Notes: generated by a model from the sequence alone, not told the origin. Positions 18,877 to 27,453 are shown, numbered from the stretch's first letter. The stretch: DNA of 64,000 bases from Phyllobacterium sp. OV277 (GCF_900104355.1 NZ_FNIY01000010.1:1-64000); one strand, 5' to 3'. A program made the numbers and translations.

Positions 18877-18892
18877 AGCAATATGCGTGCCA
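18877..18892 (-). promoter_or_regulatory. Sigma-54 (-24/-12) promoter of the nrtA operon
   Basis: The minus strand reads TGGCACGCATATTGCT, an almost perfect match to the RpoN consensus TGGCACG-N4-TTGCW with exactly 10 bp between GG and GC. The expected transcription start is about 18866, immediately before hairpin P1, giving a leader of about 170 bases to the nrtA ATG. Confidence 0.88.
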
Positions 18893-18989
18893 GTTGATTA
18901 GAAAATTTATAAGATATTGTAATTATTGATATTTATATACATCCTTAGCATTTTCACATTCGGATCGGAAGCAGATGACCGCAGTCGAA

Positions 18990-19047
18990 ATGTGCAGATG
19001 CACATGTGATTGCGCTTATTTATTGTGCAGAGCACAAATTTTGCGCA
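18990..19047. promoter_or_regulatory. Cluster of dyads upstream of the nrtA promoter, possible NtrC enhancer
   Basis: Three dyads lie 100-160 bp upstream of the sigma-54 promoter, just after the nasS stop: ATGTGCA-GA-TGCACAT (18990-19005), TTGTGC-AGA-GCACAA (19023-19037), and AGCAC-N7-GCGCA (19031-19047). The last resembles the NtrC pattern TGCAC-N7-GTGCA with two mismatches. The region between it and the promoter (18901-18960) is very AT-rich, as expected for a DNA loop. Inference from pattern only. Confidence 0.5.
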
Positions 19048-20337
19048 TCAGACTTCGTCATCCCCTGCGACGCGTGTTTCAAGATTATGAACCTGAAAAC
19101 CCTTGAGATATTCGGGGATGTTCTGTGGATCAAATATCGCCCCATCGATAAAACCATCCGCGCGATGCCCGCCTTCAACCCGCATGTCTTCAACCGGGAT
19201 ATCCGAACGCGGTCCGAGCGCATTGCGATAGAGATCAGGACGAAAAGCCGTCGCCACCTTCCCCTGTCTTTCCGGCGAATGCGCCACCTGCCCCCACCGG
19301 ATCATCTGACTGAATATCCATTGTGCCTGACTGACCCAAGGGAAGTTCGCGGCGTTCCGGTGAAACGAGAAATAGTCAGGCACTGTTCGCTCGTGTCCAT
19401 CGGGGTCGGTGGTGAAACGCCCAAGCAGCACCCGGTGCAGAATATCTTCCGATGTATCGATATAACGGGGCTCTGACAGAACCTGCGCAAGCTCGCGGCG
19501 ATTATCAGGCACATCGCACCATGCCGCCGCACGGTCGAGAGCGACGATCAATCGCGCCAATGTTTCCGGGTTGCTGTCAGCCCATTCGGGTCGAACACCA
19601 ATGACCTTTTCCGGGCTAGACGGCCAGATATCTTCCTTGACGGCGACAATTCTTCCGACTTCGCGGGCGACAGCCACCATATTCCACGGCGCACCAACGC
19701 AGAAACCATCGATGGCTCCAGCCGACAGGGCATCCGAGGTCATGGGCGGCGGCACGACCACCAGTTTGACGTCGCGATCCGGGTGAATGCCACCCGCCGC
19801 CAGCCAATAGCGCAGTTCATAATTATGCGATGAAAATGGATAGGTCGTGCCCAGCACCGGCAGCGGTTCACCCCGCACCTTGATATCGTCAATGACAAGT
19901 TTCAGGGCTTCGGCGTTGGCAAGCGCGCCCTCGTCACCGGTAAGATCCGCCAACGCCTGCATGCGGCGATAGAGATTAACTGAAAGGGTGATGGCATTGC
20001 CGCCTCGGCCAAGGGTGAACGGCGTAATGACAGGCGAAGGGTTCGATCCAAGATTCAAAGCAGATGCAACGGGCATGGGCGCAAGCATATGCGCGACGTC
20101 AAACTGCCGGAAGGCGAGCCGGTCCCGGATATTGGCCCAGGAAACATCCTTCACCAGTTCGAGCTGAATGCCTTCGCGCGCGGCAAACCCGAATTCCGCA
20201 GCCGCAATGAGAACAGACGCATCGACAAGCGGAATGAAACCGGCCCTGACCACGCGGACGCCTTCACTGCGCATCGCCGATGGCGCCGCCAATCCACCGC
20301 CCATGCTCTGGCCATTGTTCGTCCCGATAAAACTCAC
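19048..20337 (-). CDS. nasS: NasS-like cytoplasmic nitrate sensor (NrtA homologue)
   Basis: A 429-residue NrtA/CmpA-family binding protein without a signal peptide, so it stays in the cytoplasm. It shares with NrtA the opening RAGFIPLVDASVLIAAAEFGF and ELRYWLAAGGIHPDRD. In known systems NasS holds NasT inactive and releases it when it binds nitrate. GTG start at 20337 with GAGAGG six bases upstream, 15 bp after nasT. The pair and the ANTAR leader downstream make NasS the best call rather than a second transporter component. Confidence 0.88.
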   Translation of the reverse strand: MSFIGTNNGQSMGGGLAAPSAMRSEGVRVVRAGFIPLVDASVLIAAAEFGFAAREGIQLELVKDVSWANIRDRLAFRQFDVAHMLAPMPVASALNLGSNPSPVITPFTLGRGGNAITLSVNLYRRMQALADLTGDEGALANAEALKLVIDDIKVRGEPLPVLGTTYPFSSHNYELRYWLAAGGIHPDRDVKLVVVPPPMTSDALSAGAIDGFCVGAPWNMVAVAREVGRIVAVKEDIWPSSPEKVIGVRPEWADSNPETLARLIVALDRAAAWCDVPDNRRELAQVLSEPRYIDTSEDILHRVLLGRFTTDPDGHERTVPDYFSFHRNAANFPWVSQAQWIFSQMIRWGQVAHSPERQGKVATAFRPDLYRNALGPRSDIPVEDMRVEGGHRADGFIDGAIFDPQNIPEYLKGFQVHNLETRVAGDDEV

Positions 20338-20352
20338 GGCCGACCTCTCTTC

Positions 20353-20940
20353 CTAGCTTCCGAGCATGGCTGCCGCCATGACCACGCTTTGTGCGATATC
20401 GGAAAGCTTCTTCTTCTCGTTCATGGCTGTCTGCCGCAGCAGCGAATAAGCCTCTTCTTCAGATATTTTGCGCGATTTCATCAAAATACCCTTGGCGCGC
20501 TCAATGATCTTGCGTTCTTCCAGCGCCGTTTTTGCCTCGGCCAGCTCCTGCTGCAGACGGCTGAATGCTTTAAAACGGCTCACCGCCATATCGAGAATGG
20601 GTTTGACACGTTCTTTCTTCAGACCATCAACCACGTAAGCGGAAACACCGGCATCCACCGCAGCCTCGATTGAGGAACTGTCGGAACTATCGACAAACAT
20701 GGCAATCGGTTTGCGCACGGAGCGGCTAAGCTGAAAAAGATGCTCCAGCATATCCCGATTGGGTGTCTCGATATCGATGACGATGACATCGGGCTGAATC
20801 TGCTCGATCTGACGCGCAAGACCGGCAATATCATGCAAAACCACCACGCGGTCATGGCCCGCCTCCCGCAATCCCTCTTCAATAATTGAAGCGCGGATAC
20901 GGTTTTCGTCAAAGACCATGATCGATAGCGAAGCGGACAT
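20353..20940 (-). CDS. nasT: NasT-like ANTAR antiterminator
   Basis: A 195-residue protein with an N-terminal receiver-like domain (IMVFDENRIRASIIEEGL, putative acceptor Asp in VIVIDIETPNRD) and a C-terminal ANTAR RNA-binding domain of about 55 residues (ERAKGILMKSRKISEEEAYSLL, whose Ala-Lys-Gly helix is characteristic). A coiled segment (residues about 115-140) joins them. Known NasT binds double hairpins in nitrate-operon leaders and prevents termination. Start at 20940 has only a short AAGG signal. An NtrC-type dyad lies 17-33 bases upstream. Confidence 0.92.
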   Translation of the reverse strand: MSASLSIMVFDENRIRASIIEEGLREAGHDRVVVLHDIAGLARQIEQIQPDVIVIDIETPNRDMLEHLFQLSRSVRKPIAMFVDSSDSSSIEAAVDAGVSAYVVDGLKKERVKPILDMAVSRFKAFSRLQQELAEAKTALEERKIIERAKGILMKSRKISEEEAYSLLRQTAMNEKKKLSDIAQSVVMAAAMLGS

Positions 20941-20956
20941 GCCTTAATTTTGCGCA

Positions 20957-20973
20957 TGCACTCAAATTGTGCA
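20957..20973. promoter_or_regulatory. NtrC-type dyad upstream of nasT
   Basis: The plus strand reads TGCAC-TCAAATT-GTGCA, with both 5-bp arms identical to the NtrC consensus TGCAC-N7-GTGCA. It lies 17-33 bases before the nasT start codon. That position is close for activation, so it may repress or share a promoter region with sites further up. Confidence 0.6.
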
Positions 20974-21010
20974 ATGCTACATTAAGACACAGAGCCAAAA
21001 GTAGAAGGTA

Positions 21011-21038
21011 AAGGCCGTTTCGGTTGCGAAACGGCCTT
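21011..21038. terminator. Strong hairpin downstream of the M24 peptidase gene
   Basis: A perfect 12-bp stem (AAGGCCGTTTCG / CGAAACGGCCTT) with a 4-nt loop lies 7 bp past the peptidase stop and before the nasT upstream region. Transcription leaving the peptidase gene meets the stem and then TTTACCTT, a broken T-tract, so termination is likely but not textbook. Confidence 0.7.
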
Positions 21039-21044
21039 CTATTA

Positions 21045-22133
21045 TCAAGCTTTGAAAGCCGTTCTCGGCAGTTCGGACAGGACTTCCGCCCTGTTGCCAC
21101 GGATGATCACGATCTCTTCCAGCCGGAGGCCAAATTTGCCACTGAGATAAATGCCCGGTTCAATGGAGAATACGTGCCCATCTTCGAGAATGGCTTCGGA
21201 GGTTGCGGTGATGTAGGGCGGCTCGTGGATATCGATGCCCATGCCATGGCCGGTACGGTGCAGGAAGAATTCGCCGTAACCCGCCTCGGTGATCACATCG
21301 CGCGCTGCCTTGTCGACTTCCCTGGCGGCAACGCCGGGTTTGGCCGCAGCAATGGCCGCCTCGACCGCACGATCAAGCACCGCATGCACCTTATCGAAAT
21401 CCTCTGGCGTTTCGCCGCAGACGGCAACGCGGGTCATATCGCTGGGATAGCCATCACTGCGCCCGCCAATATCGATCAGCACAGCTTCATTGGCTTTCAA
21501 CTTGCGCTCGCCGGTATGGTGGTGAGGGAATGCACCATTCTCACCAAAGCAGACGCTGGTGAACTCAGGCTTTGCATTGTTGGCCTTGTAGAAATCTCTG
21601 ACCACGCCAGCGATTTCCTGCTCGGTAACACCCGGTTTCAATGCAGCAAAAGCCGCACGCATCGCCCCATCATTGATAAGGGCGTTGGCCTTGAGAGCCG
21701 CATACTCAGCCTCATCCTTGCGGGCGCGCAGATAGCCGACCGTATCATTGAGGAAAGTGCGCTTGGCACCCGGCAATACATCGATGACGAGCAGCGCAAA
21801 ATCTGCACGCATCGTTTCATCAAGGGCAATCTTGATACCGGGCTTCGACGCACCCGCATCTTTCAGCAGTGCGGCAAGCGCCGCATCGGGACCTTCACCG
21901 TCGGTCCATGGATAGAATGGCAGATCCGTATGCTGACGCGAACTGTCCGCATTGAGCGCAGGCATCAGCAGCCCGGCATGGTCTTTGCTGACAATCAGCA
22001 ACACTGGCCGCTCATCACCATGGGGCGAAAGCCCGGCAAGCCAGACCATATGTGAGGAAGGACCGACCACGACAAGATCGGTTCCGGTTTCAGCCATGCG
22101 TTCGCGCAGGCGCGTCATCCGAAGTTCAGACAT
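21045..22133 (-). CDS. M24 family metallopeptidase (Xaa-Pro aminopeptidase/dipeptidase type)
   Basis: A 362-residue cytoplasmic peptidase. The N-terminal creatinase-like domain (residues 1-125) precedes the pita-bread catalytic domain, whose five metal ligands are visible: Asp in LIDIGGRSDGYPSDMTR (two), His in HRTGHGMGIDIHEPP, Glu in SIEPGIYL, Glu in RLEEIVII. It is the last gene in the minus-strand arm of a peptide-transport locus, 73 bp after the binding-protein gene, so it probably cleaves X-Pro bonds in imported peptides. A creatinase-type or prolidase role is possible. Confidence 0.88.
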   Translation of the reverse strand: MSELRMTRLRERMAETGTDLVVVGPSSHMVWLAGLSPHGDERPVLLIVSKDHAGLLMPALNADSSRQHTDLPFYPWTDGEGPDAALAALLKDAGASKPGIKIALDETMRADFALLVIDVLPGAKRTFLNDTVGYLRARKDEAEYAALKANALINDGAMRAAFAALKPGVTEQEIAGVVRDFYKANNAKPEFTSVCFGENGAFPHHHTGERKLKANEAVLIDIGGRSDGYPSDMTRVAVCGETPEDFDKVHAVLDRAVEAAIAAAKPGVAAREVDKAARDVITEAGYGEFFLHRTGHGMGIDIHEPPYITATSEAILEDGHVFSIEPGIYLSGKFGLRLEEIVIIRGNRAEVLSELPRTAFKA

Positions 22134-22206
22134 TTTTCTATTCCCGTTGATATGGACGTTGGATATGAGCCGCCCGGCAATCCGGGCGACCCTGAAACCG
22201 TTTTGC

Positions 22207-23799
22207 TTAGTTTTTCTTCACGAGGCGGTAGAAGACGAAATCCGAAGTTGCGCCGTTGACATAACCCGTCACATTCTTGGCGAGCGCTACCTGTGTCGCC
22301 GCCTGGAACATCACAATAATCGGTGATTTCTCCTGCACTTTTTTCTGCAGATCAACATACATCTGGTTACGCTTGGTTTGGTCGGCTTCGGCGCGGGCTG
22401 CCTTGGTTTCAGCATTGAGTTCAGCCGGTACGGCCCAGCCATTGCGCCATGTGGTTGTCGACTGGTAATTGCCGTCGGAATTATCCTCGTTGAAGGCAAA
22501 TGCCTTGGCGTTTGAATCAGGGTCCATGAAGTCAGGGCCCCAATAGAGCAGCATGGCCTCATGGGTACGGGCACGGTACTTCGTGATGACCTGACTGCCC
22601 GTGCCGGGAATGATGTTGAAGTTGATCCCGGCTTCGGCAAAACCCGCCTGCAACGACTGCGCCATATCGGTGAATGGCGTTGAATTGATCACATCAAGCG
22701 TGACATTAACAGGGGTTTTCACACCGGCATCGGCAAGGATTTTCTTCGCCTTGGCAGGATCATAGGTATAGGGCGTATCATCCAGTGAGCCCGGGAAACC
22801 GGCTGGCCAGAATGCCTGATGCACCTGCATCTGTCCCTTGAGGAACGAGTCAGTCATGCCCTTGTAATTGACGAGATAGCGCGCCGCCTCCCAAATCGCC
22901 GGGTTGGTCAGCGCCTCATCCTTCTGGTTCAAGCTGAGAAAATGCACGGCCGCCTGCGGATAGGTCTCGACATTCACTGTGCCCTTGGTGGAAAGGCTGG
23001 CGACCTGATCCGGTGTCAGGTTCTTGGCAATGTCCACATCACCAGACTCAAGCAGCAATTGCTGGGTCGCAGCTTCGGCCACATGGCGGATAATGACCGA
23101 CTTCATTGCCGGTGCACCCGCGAAATAATTAGGATTGCCTGTAAGGTTGATGATCTCCGCCGGACGGAATGCTTTGAGGACAAACGGGCCGGTTCCGGCG
23201 GAATTGGACTTGAGCCACGTATTGCCCATATCGCCATTGGCTTCGTTGGCCTTAACCGTCACCGCGTCGATGACAGAGGCAGGACGCGCAGCAAGAACGT
23301 TGAGCACAAAGGCCGAAGAGAAATCGCCATCATATTTAACGACAACCGTGTTGCCGGATGCGGTGACCATCTTGTCGAAATTATCAGCAGTCCAGCCCAG
23401 CTGGGCAAGTATGAAAGCCGGGGCCTTGTTCAGTGCAATAACGCGCTTCCAGGAATAGACTACATCATCAGCCCGTAGCGGATTGCCCGAGGTGAATTTT
23501 ACGCCGTCGCGCAGGGTAAAGGTGATGGTCTTGGCGGCATCATCCACCTTCCACTCCGTCGCCAGACCCGGTGCCAGCGTCTTTACGTCAGGCGCATCAT
23601 ATTGCACCAGACGGTCATAGGTCTGGGTTACATATTCGCCCGAGGTGAACTCATAGGCTTCAGCCGGATCGATACTGACGATATCGTCGATATTCTGGGC
23701 CACAACCAATGCATTTCCGGGGGTTGCCGCATGGGCGGTAAGCGGCGCAGATGCGGATATAATGGAAGCGGCAAACAGTGCCGCCTTGAACAGTTTCAT
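22207..23799 (-). CDS. ABC transporter substrate-binding protein, family 5 (peptide type)
   Basis: A 530-residue periplasmic protein of the OppA/DppA group. Signal peptide MKLFKAALFAASIISASAP with cleavage near THAA. The family opening VVAQNIDDIVSIDPAEAYEF and the internal DDVVYSWKRVI are clear. The matching permease and ATPase genes are on the other strand, beyond the regulator gene, so this importer is encoded by two divergent units. Dipeptide or oligopeptide cargo is inferred from the family and from the adjacent M24 peptidase. Confidence 0.92.
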   Translation of the reverse strand: MKLFKAALFAASIISASAPLTAHAATPGNALVVAQNIDDIVSIDPAEAYEFTSGEYVTQTYDRLVQYDAPDVKTLAPGLATEWKVDDAAKTITFTLRDGVKFTSGNPLRADDVVYSWKRVIALNKAPAFILAQLGWTADNFDKMVTASGNTVVVKYDGDFSSAFVLNVLAARPASVIDAVTVKANEANGDMGNTWLKSNSAGTGPFVLKAFRPAEIINLTGNPNYFAGAPAMKSVIIRHVAEAATQQLLLESGDVDIAKNLTPDQVASLSTKGTVNVETYPQAAVHFLSLNQKDEALTNPAIWEAARYLVNYKGMTDSFLKGQMQVHQAFWPAGFPGSLDDTPYTYDPAKAKKILADAGVKTPVNVTLDVINSTPFTDMAQSLQAGFAEAGINFNIIPGTGSQVITKYRARTHEAMLLYWGPDFMDPDSNAKAFAFNEDNSDGNYQSTTTWRNGWAVPAELNAETKAARAEADQTKRNQMYVDLQKKVQEKSPIIVMFQAATQVALAKNVTGYVNGATSDFVFYRLVKKN

Positions 23800-23853
23800 T
23801 CTTCATTCTCCTCTGGATTGTTATTGTTATTGGGTTGTTTTTGTTGAAGCGGT

Positions 23854-24435
23854 CTAAAGGCGGGTCCGGAATATGGGCAATGTCCCTGTCCAGAGAACCC
23901 GCGCCGTCTTGTCCGTATCATTCCACCACGCATGGGGCCGGTTGCCGCGAAAATGCAGGCTGTCACCGGTCGAGAGCACCACTTCTTCATCGTCAAGCTG
24001 ATGGGTAATGACACCTTCAAGCACATAGAGGATTTCTTCGCCCTCATGGCTGACCGTTTCGGAGCGGTAACCCGCCGGTATATGCATGATGACAGATGAA
24101 AGAATGTTCCCGGCAAAATCCGTAGCGATCTGCTCGTAAACAATGGAGGAACCGTCGACCGAATATTTCTGCCGCTCGCCCTGGCGTGTCAGCGCGTCTT
24201 CCACGTTCGGGGTGGCAATAAAATAATCCATCCCGACATCGAGGCTGCGCGAAATCTGCGCGAGCGTTCCCAGCGACGGTGTGGCATGATCCCGTTCAAC
24301 CTGACTGAGATATCCGACTGAGATGCCTGCGGCATCGCAGATTTCCTGCAATGTCAGCTGCAATTGACGCCGCCGTGCGCGGATCATAGCCCCGATCTTG
24401 GGCTGTTTGTCTGTGTTGCGGACCTCGGATGACAT
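23854..24435 (-). CDS. XRE-family regulator with cupin domain
   Basis: A 193-residue regulator. The N-terminal helix-turn-helix is IGAMIRARRRQLQLTLQEIC with DAAGISVGYLSQVERDHATPS, and the C-terminal cupin (residues about 110-185) has SHEGEEILYVLEGV and SLHFRGNRPHAWWN. This is the PuuR/SutR-like layout, where the cupin senses a small ligand. ATG at 24435 has GGAA six bases upstream; a GTG at 24447 is in frame. Placed between the two arms of the peptide transporter, it probably controls both. Confidence 0.88.
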   Translation of the reverse strand: MSSEVRNTDKQPKIGAMIRARRRQLQLTLQEICDAAGISVGYLSQVERDHATPSLGTLAQISRSLDVGMDYFIATPNVEDALTRQGERQKYSVDGSSIVYEQIATDFAGNILSSVIMHIPAGYRSETVSHEGEEILYVLEGVITHQLDDEEVVLSTGDSLHFRGNRPHAWWNDTDKTARVLWTGTLPIFRTRL

Positions 24436-24449
24436 GGGCGATTCCACTC

Positions 24450-24488
24450 TTAGTAAAATTTCTTTGATCTAAGCAAAAATTTTTGTAT
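24450..24488. promoter_or_regulatory. Tandem operator-like repeats in the regulator/permease divergent region
   Basis: TTAGTAAAATTTCTTTGAT (24450-24468) and TAAGCAAAAATTTTTGTAT (24470-24488) match at 13 of 19 positions and start 20 bp apart, about two helical turns, so a regulator could bind both on one face. The second contains the perfect palindrome CAAAAATTTTTG (24474-24485). They lie 15 bp upstream of the XRE-cupin gene, the likely binder. Confidence 0.5.
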
Positions 24489-24616
24489 GGTCCAAGCAGA
24501 ATCTTCGGCAGGCTCAGGCAAAATGCATCCGCACCCCTGAATTTTAGACCGGGATCGACGGGAACAGTCGACACGAATGGGCCAACCCAGGTGTCAAGAA
24601 TGGGAAGGCACAGGAT

Positions 24617-25705
24617 TTGGCATTCGAATCCGAAACATTGGCAGGTATTGCCACCAAGGCGGCCAAGCGGCCGGGCTTTCGCAAGAGCCGGAGTGCGCGC
24701 CTGATCTTCGGGCTGGGGGGCTTTGTCATCTCCGTGCTCATCACCTTTCTCGGACTGTTGGCCATCACCTTCTTCATTGGCCGTGTTGTCCCCATTGATC
24801 CGGTTCTGGCTGTGGTTGGCGACCGCGCGCCGCGCGCAGTCTATGAAGCGGCGCGGATACAGATGGGGTTCGACCAACCAGCCCTCGTACAATTCTTCCA
24901 TTATGTCGGCTCGGTGCTTCGGGGCGATCTCGGTACATCCGTATCAACGGGCAAACCCGTTCTGGACGATCTGAAGCGCGTCTTTCCGGCAACGCTCGAA
25001 ATGGCCACACTTGGCATCATCATCGGTGTGCTGCTCGGCGTTCCCATGGGGGTCTATGCCGCCAGCCGCCGGGGCAGTCTGGTTGATCAGACCATCCGCG
25101 TGGTCGGACTGCTGGGCTATGCGGTTCCCGCCTTCTGGCTTGGCCTCGTTGGACTTGCAGTTTTCTATGCCCGCCTGAAATGGGTCGCAGGTCCCGGCCG
25201 CCTCGATATTTTCTATGACGGGTTGGTCGATCCGGTCACGGGTATTGTGCTGATCGACAGCCTGCTGGCAGGTGAAACCGAGATTTTCGTCAATGCGCTC
25301 TGGCATCTCGCCCTTCCCGCATCAGTGCTTGGTTTCTTCAGCCTTGCCTATATCGCGCGCATGACGCGCTCCTTCATGCTTGACCAGCTGTCACAGGAAT
25401 ATGTGACCACTGCACGCGTCAAAGGCGTATCGGAACGGCTTGTCATCTGGCGCCATGCATTCCGGCCTATTCTGGTTCCGCTGATCACCGTCATCGGCCT
25501 TTCCTATGCTGCATTGCTGGAAGGTTCCGTCATGATCGAGACAATCTTTTCCTGGCCGGGTATCGGCAATTATCTGACCGTGGCGCTGCTCAATGCGGAT
25601 ATGTCCGCCGTGCTTGGCGCAACGCTCGTTATCGGTGCGGTATTCATTGGCATCAACAAGATTTCCGACGTGCTCTATCGCGTCCTTGATCCCCGCGCGC
25701 GTTAG
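24617..25705 (+). CDS. ABC transporter permease, DppB type
   Basis: A 362-residue permease of a peptide-type importer. Six hydrophobic segments; a first one at residues about 35-60, then the DppB periplasmic region (IPIDPVLAVVGDRAP-like, GSVLRGDLGTSVSTGKPV) and the EAA loop (EYVTTARVKGVSERLVIWRHAFRP). The start appears to be TTG at 24617 with AAGG eight bases upstream; no better ATG gives the full N-terminal cytoplasmic segment. Its first 30 residues are longer than in typical DppB. Confidence 0.87.
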   Translation: MAFESETLAGIATKAAKRPGFRKSRSARLIFGLGGFVISVLITFLGLLAITFFIGRVVPIDPVLAVVGDRAPRAVYEAARIQMGFDQPALVQFFHYVGSVLRGDLGTSVSTGKPVLDDLKRVFPATLEMATLGIIIGVLLGVPMGVYAASRRGSLVDQTIRVVGLLGYAVPAFWLGLVGLAVFYARLKWVAGPGRLDIFYDGLVDPVTGIVLIDSLLAGETEIFVNALWHLALPASVLGFFSLAYIARMTRSFMLDQLSQEYVTTARVKGVSERLVIWRHAFRPILVPLITVIGLSYAALLEGSVMIETIFSWPGIGNYLTVALLNADMSAVLGATLVIGAVFIGINKISDVLYRVLDPRAR

Positions 25706-25714
25706 GAGGCATCG

Positions 25715-26620
25715 ATGGCAAATGTACATAGCTGGCTGATCGACGATAGCCCCGCTTCGCGGATGCAGGCCCGTCTCGGCCGCCTTTACCGGATATGCGG
25801 TGCGCTCTCGCGCAATCCACTGGCGGCTGTCGGTGCAATCATCATTCTGGTGCTGATCCTCACGGCAATATTCGCGCCGCTGATCGCAACCCATGATCCG
25901 CTGAAACAGGATCTGGCGCAGCGCCTGTTACCGCCAGGTGGTATCAACTGGATGGGCACGGACGAACTTGGCCGGGATATCTGGTCGCGTGTTGTCTATG
26001 GTGCGCGCATCACACTGGTCATTGTTGTGCTGGTAGCGGTGCTTGCCGCGCCCGCCGGGCTGATTATCGGGGCAGTCGCCGGATATTTCGGCGGCTGGAT
26101 TGATCGCGTTCTGATGGGCATCACCGATATTTTCCTCTCCATGCCCAAACTCATTTTAGCTTTGGCACTGGTGGCGGCACTTGGACCCGGCATCGAAAAC
26201 GCCATTATTGCCATCGCCATCACGTCGTGGCCCGGCTATGCCCGCATTGCCCGGGCGGAAACGCTGACCTTCAAGAACTCGGAATTCATCGCCGCCATTC
26301 GCCTGCAAGGTGCTTCCTCGCTGCGGGTTATTCTCGGCCATGTGCTGCCGCTATGTACCTCGTCAATGATCGTGCGCGTCACGCTTGATATGGCCGGTAT
26401 CATCCTGACCGCCGCAGGCCTTGGTTTCATCGGCCTTGGCGCGCAGCCTCCCCTGCCCGAATGGGGTGCAATGATTGCGCGTGGCCGCTCCTTCATTCTG
26501 GATCAGTGGTGGGTGGCGACCATGCCGGGCTTTGCCATCATCATTGTCAGCCTTGGCTTTTGCTTCCTCGGCGATGGTTTGCGCGATGTCCTTGATCCCA
26601 AGAGCGGAGAACAGCATTGA
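25715..26620 (+). CDS. ABC transporter permease, DppC type
   Basis: A 301-residue permease, partner of the DppB-type protein 9 bp upstream. It has the OppC N-terminal region (a TM at residues about 35-55 followed by ATHDPLKQDLAQRLLPPG) and GTDELGRDIWSRVVYGAR, both diagnostic of the DppC/OppC family. The EAA loop is FIAAIRLQGASSLRVILGHVLP. SD GGAGG six bases before the ATG. Its stop overlaps the next start by four bases. Confidence 0.92.
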   Translation: MANVHSWLIDDSPASRMQARLGRLYRICGALSRNPLAAVGAIIILVLILTAIFAPLIATHDPLKQDLAQRLLPPGGINWMGTDELGRDIWSRVVYGARITLVIVVLVAVLAAPAGLIIGAVAGYFGGWIDRVLMGITDIFLSMPKLILALALVAALGPGIENAIIAIAITSWPGYARIARAETLTFKNSEFIAAIRLQGASSLRVILGHVLPLCTSSMIVRVTLDMAGIILTAAGLGFIGLGAQPPLPEWGAMIARGRSFILDQWWVATMPGFAIIIVSLGFCFLGDGLRDVLDPKSGEQH

Positions 26621-27453
26621 GTACGCCCCTGCTTGAGATCGACAATCTGCGCGTCACCTTTCCCACGCCCAAGGGTCCGATTGACGTGGTGCGCGGCATC
26701 TCCTTCACCCTTGGCCGTGAACGGCTTGGCATTGTTGGCGAAAGCGGGTCGGGCAAATCGATGACCGGCCGCGCCATCCTCAAACTCATCCGCGCACCCG
26801 GTAAGGTCAGTGCCGACACATTCCGCTTTGACGGTATCGATCTGAACAAGCAGTCGGAGAAGGCAATGCGCAGTATTCGCGGCGCGCGCATCTCCATGGT
26901 GATGCAGGACCCGAAATTCTCGCTCAACCCTGTTATGACTGTCGGCGAGCAGATTGCCGAAGCGCTGCAAACCCACAAACGCCTGCCACGCCGGGAAACC
27001 CAACAGCGCGTGCTTTCCATGCTGGAGGCTGTGCGCATCGCCGATCCGGAACGTGTCGCCACGCTCTATCCGCATGAAATATCCGGCGGCATGGGTCAGC
27101 GCGTGATGATCGCCATGATGCTGATCCCCGAACCCGATCTGCTGATTGCCGATGAGCCCACCTCCGCGCTTGATGTTTCGGTGCAGGCGCAGGTGCTTGA
27201 TATCATTGATGAACAGGTCAAGCGCAAGGGCATGGGGCTGATCTTCATCAGCCATGACCTCAACCTTGTTTCAAGCTATTGCGACCGCATTCTGGTTATG
27301 AATACCGGCAAAATCGTTGAGGAATGCAAGGCAGGAGAGCTACGCAACGCCACACATCCCTATACGCGCGGGCTGATTGCGGCCATTCCCCGGCTGGACG
27401 AAACCCGCGACGAGTTGCCCGTTCTCGACCGCAATGCATGGGCGGCCAAATGA
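26617..27453 (+). CDS. ABC transporter ATP-binding protein, DppD type
   Basis: A 278-residue ATPase. Walker A is GESGSGKSMTGR, signature SGGMGQRVMIAMM, Walker B LLIADEPTSALD. It is shorter than the usual 320-330 residues because it lacks most of the C-terminal oligopeptide-binding extension with its iron-sulphur Cys residues. ATGA overlaps link it with both neighbours. It pairs with the next ATPase to energise the importer. Confidence 0.92.
   Translation: MSTPLLEIDNLRVTFPTPKGPIDVVRGISFTLGRERLGIVGESGSGKSMTGRAILKLIRAPGKVSADTFRFDGIDLNKQSEKAMRSIRGARISMVMQDPKFSLNPVMTVGEQIAEALQTHKRLPRRETQQRVLSMLEAVRIADPERVATLYPHEISGGMGQRVMIAMMLIPEPDLLIADEPTSALDVSVQAQVLDIIDEQVKRKGMGLIFISHDLNLVSSYCDRILVMNTGKIVEECKAGELRNATHPYTRGLIAAIPRLDETRDELPVLDRNAWAAK

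Noticed and set aside
19048-20337. Second periplasmic nitrate-binding transporter component
   Set aside because: It is NrtA-like but lacks a signal peptide and is paired with an ANTAR regulator, so NasS is the better call.
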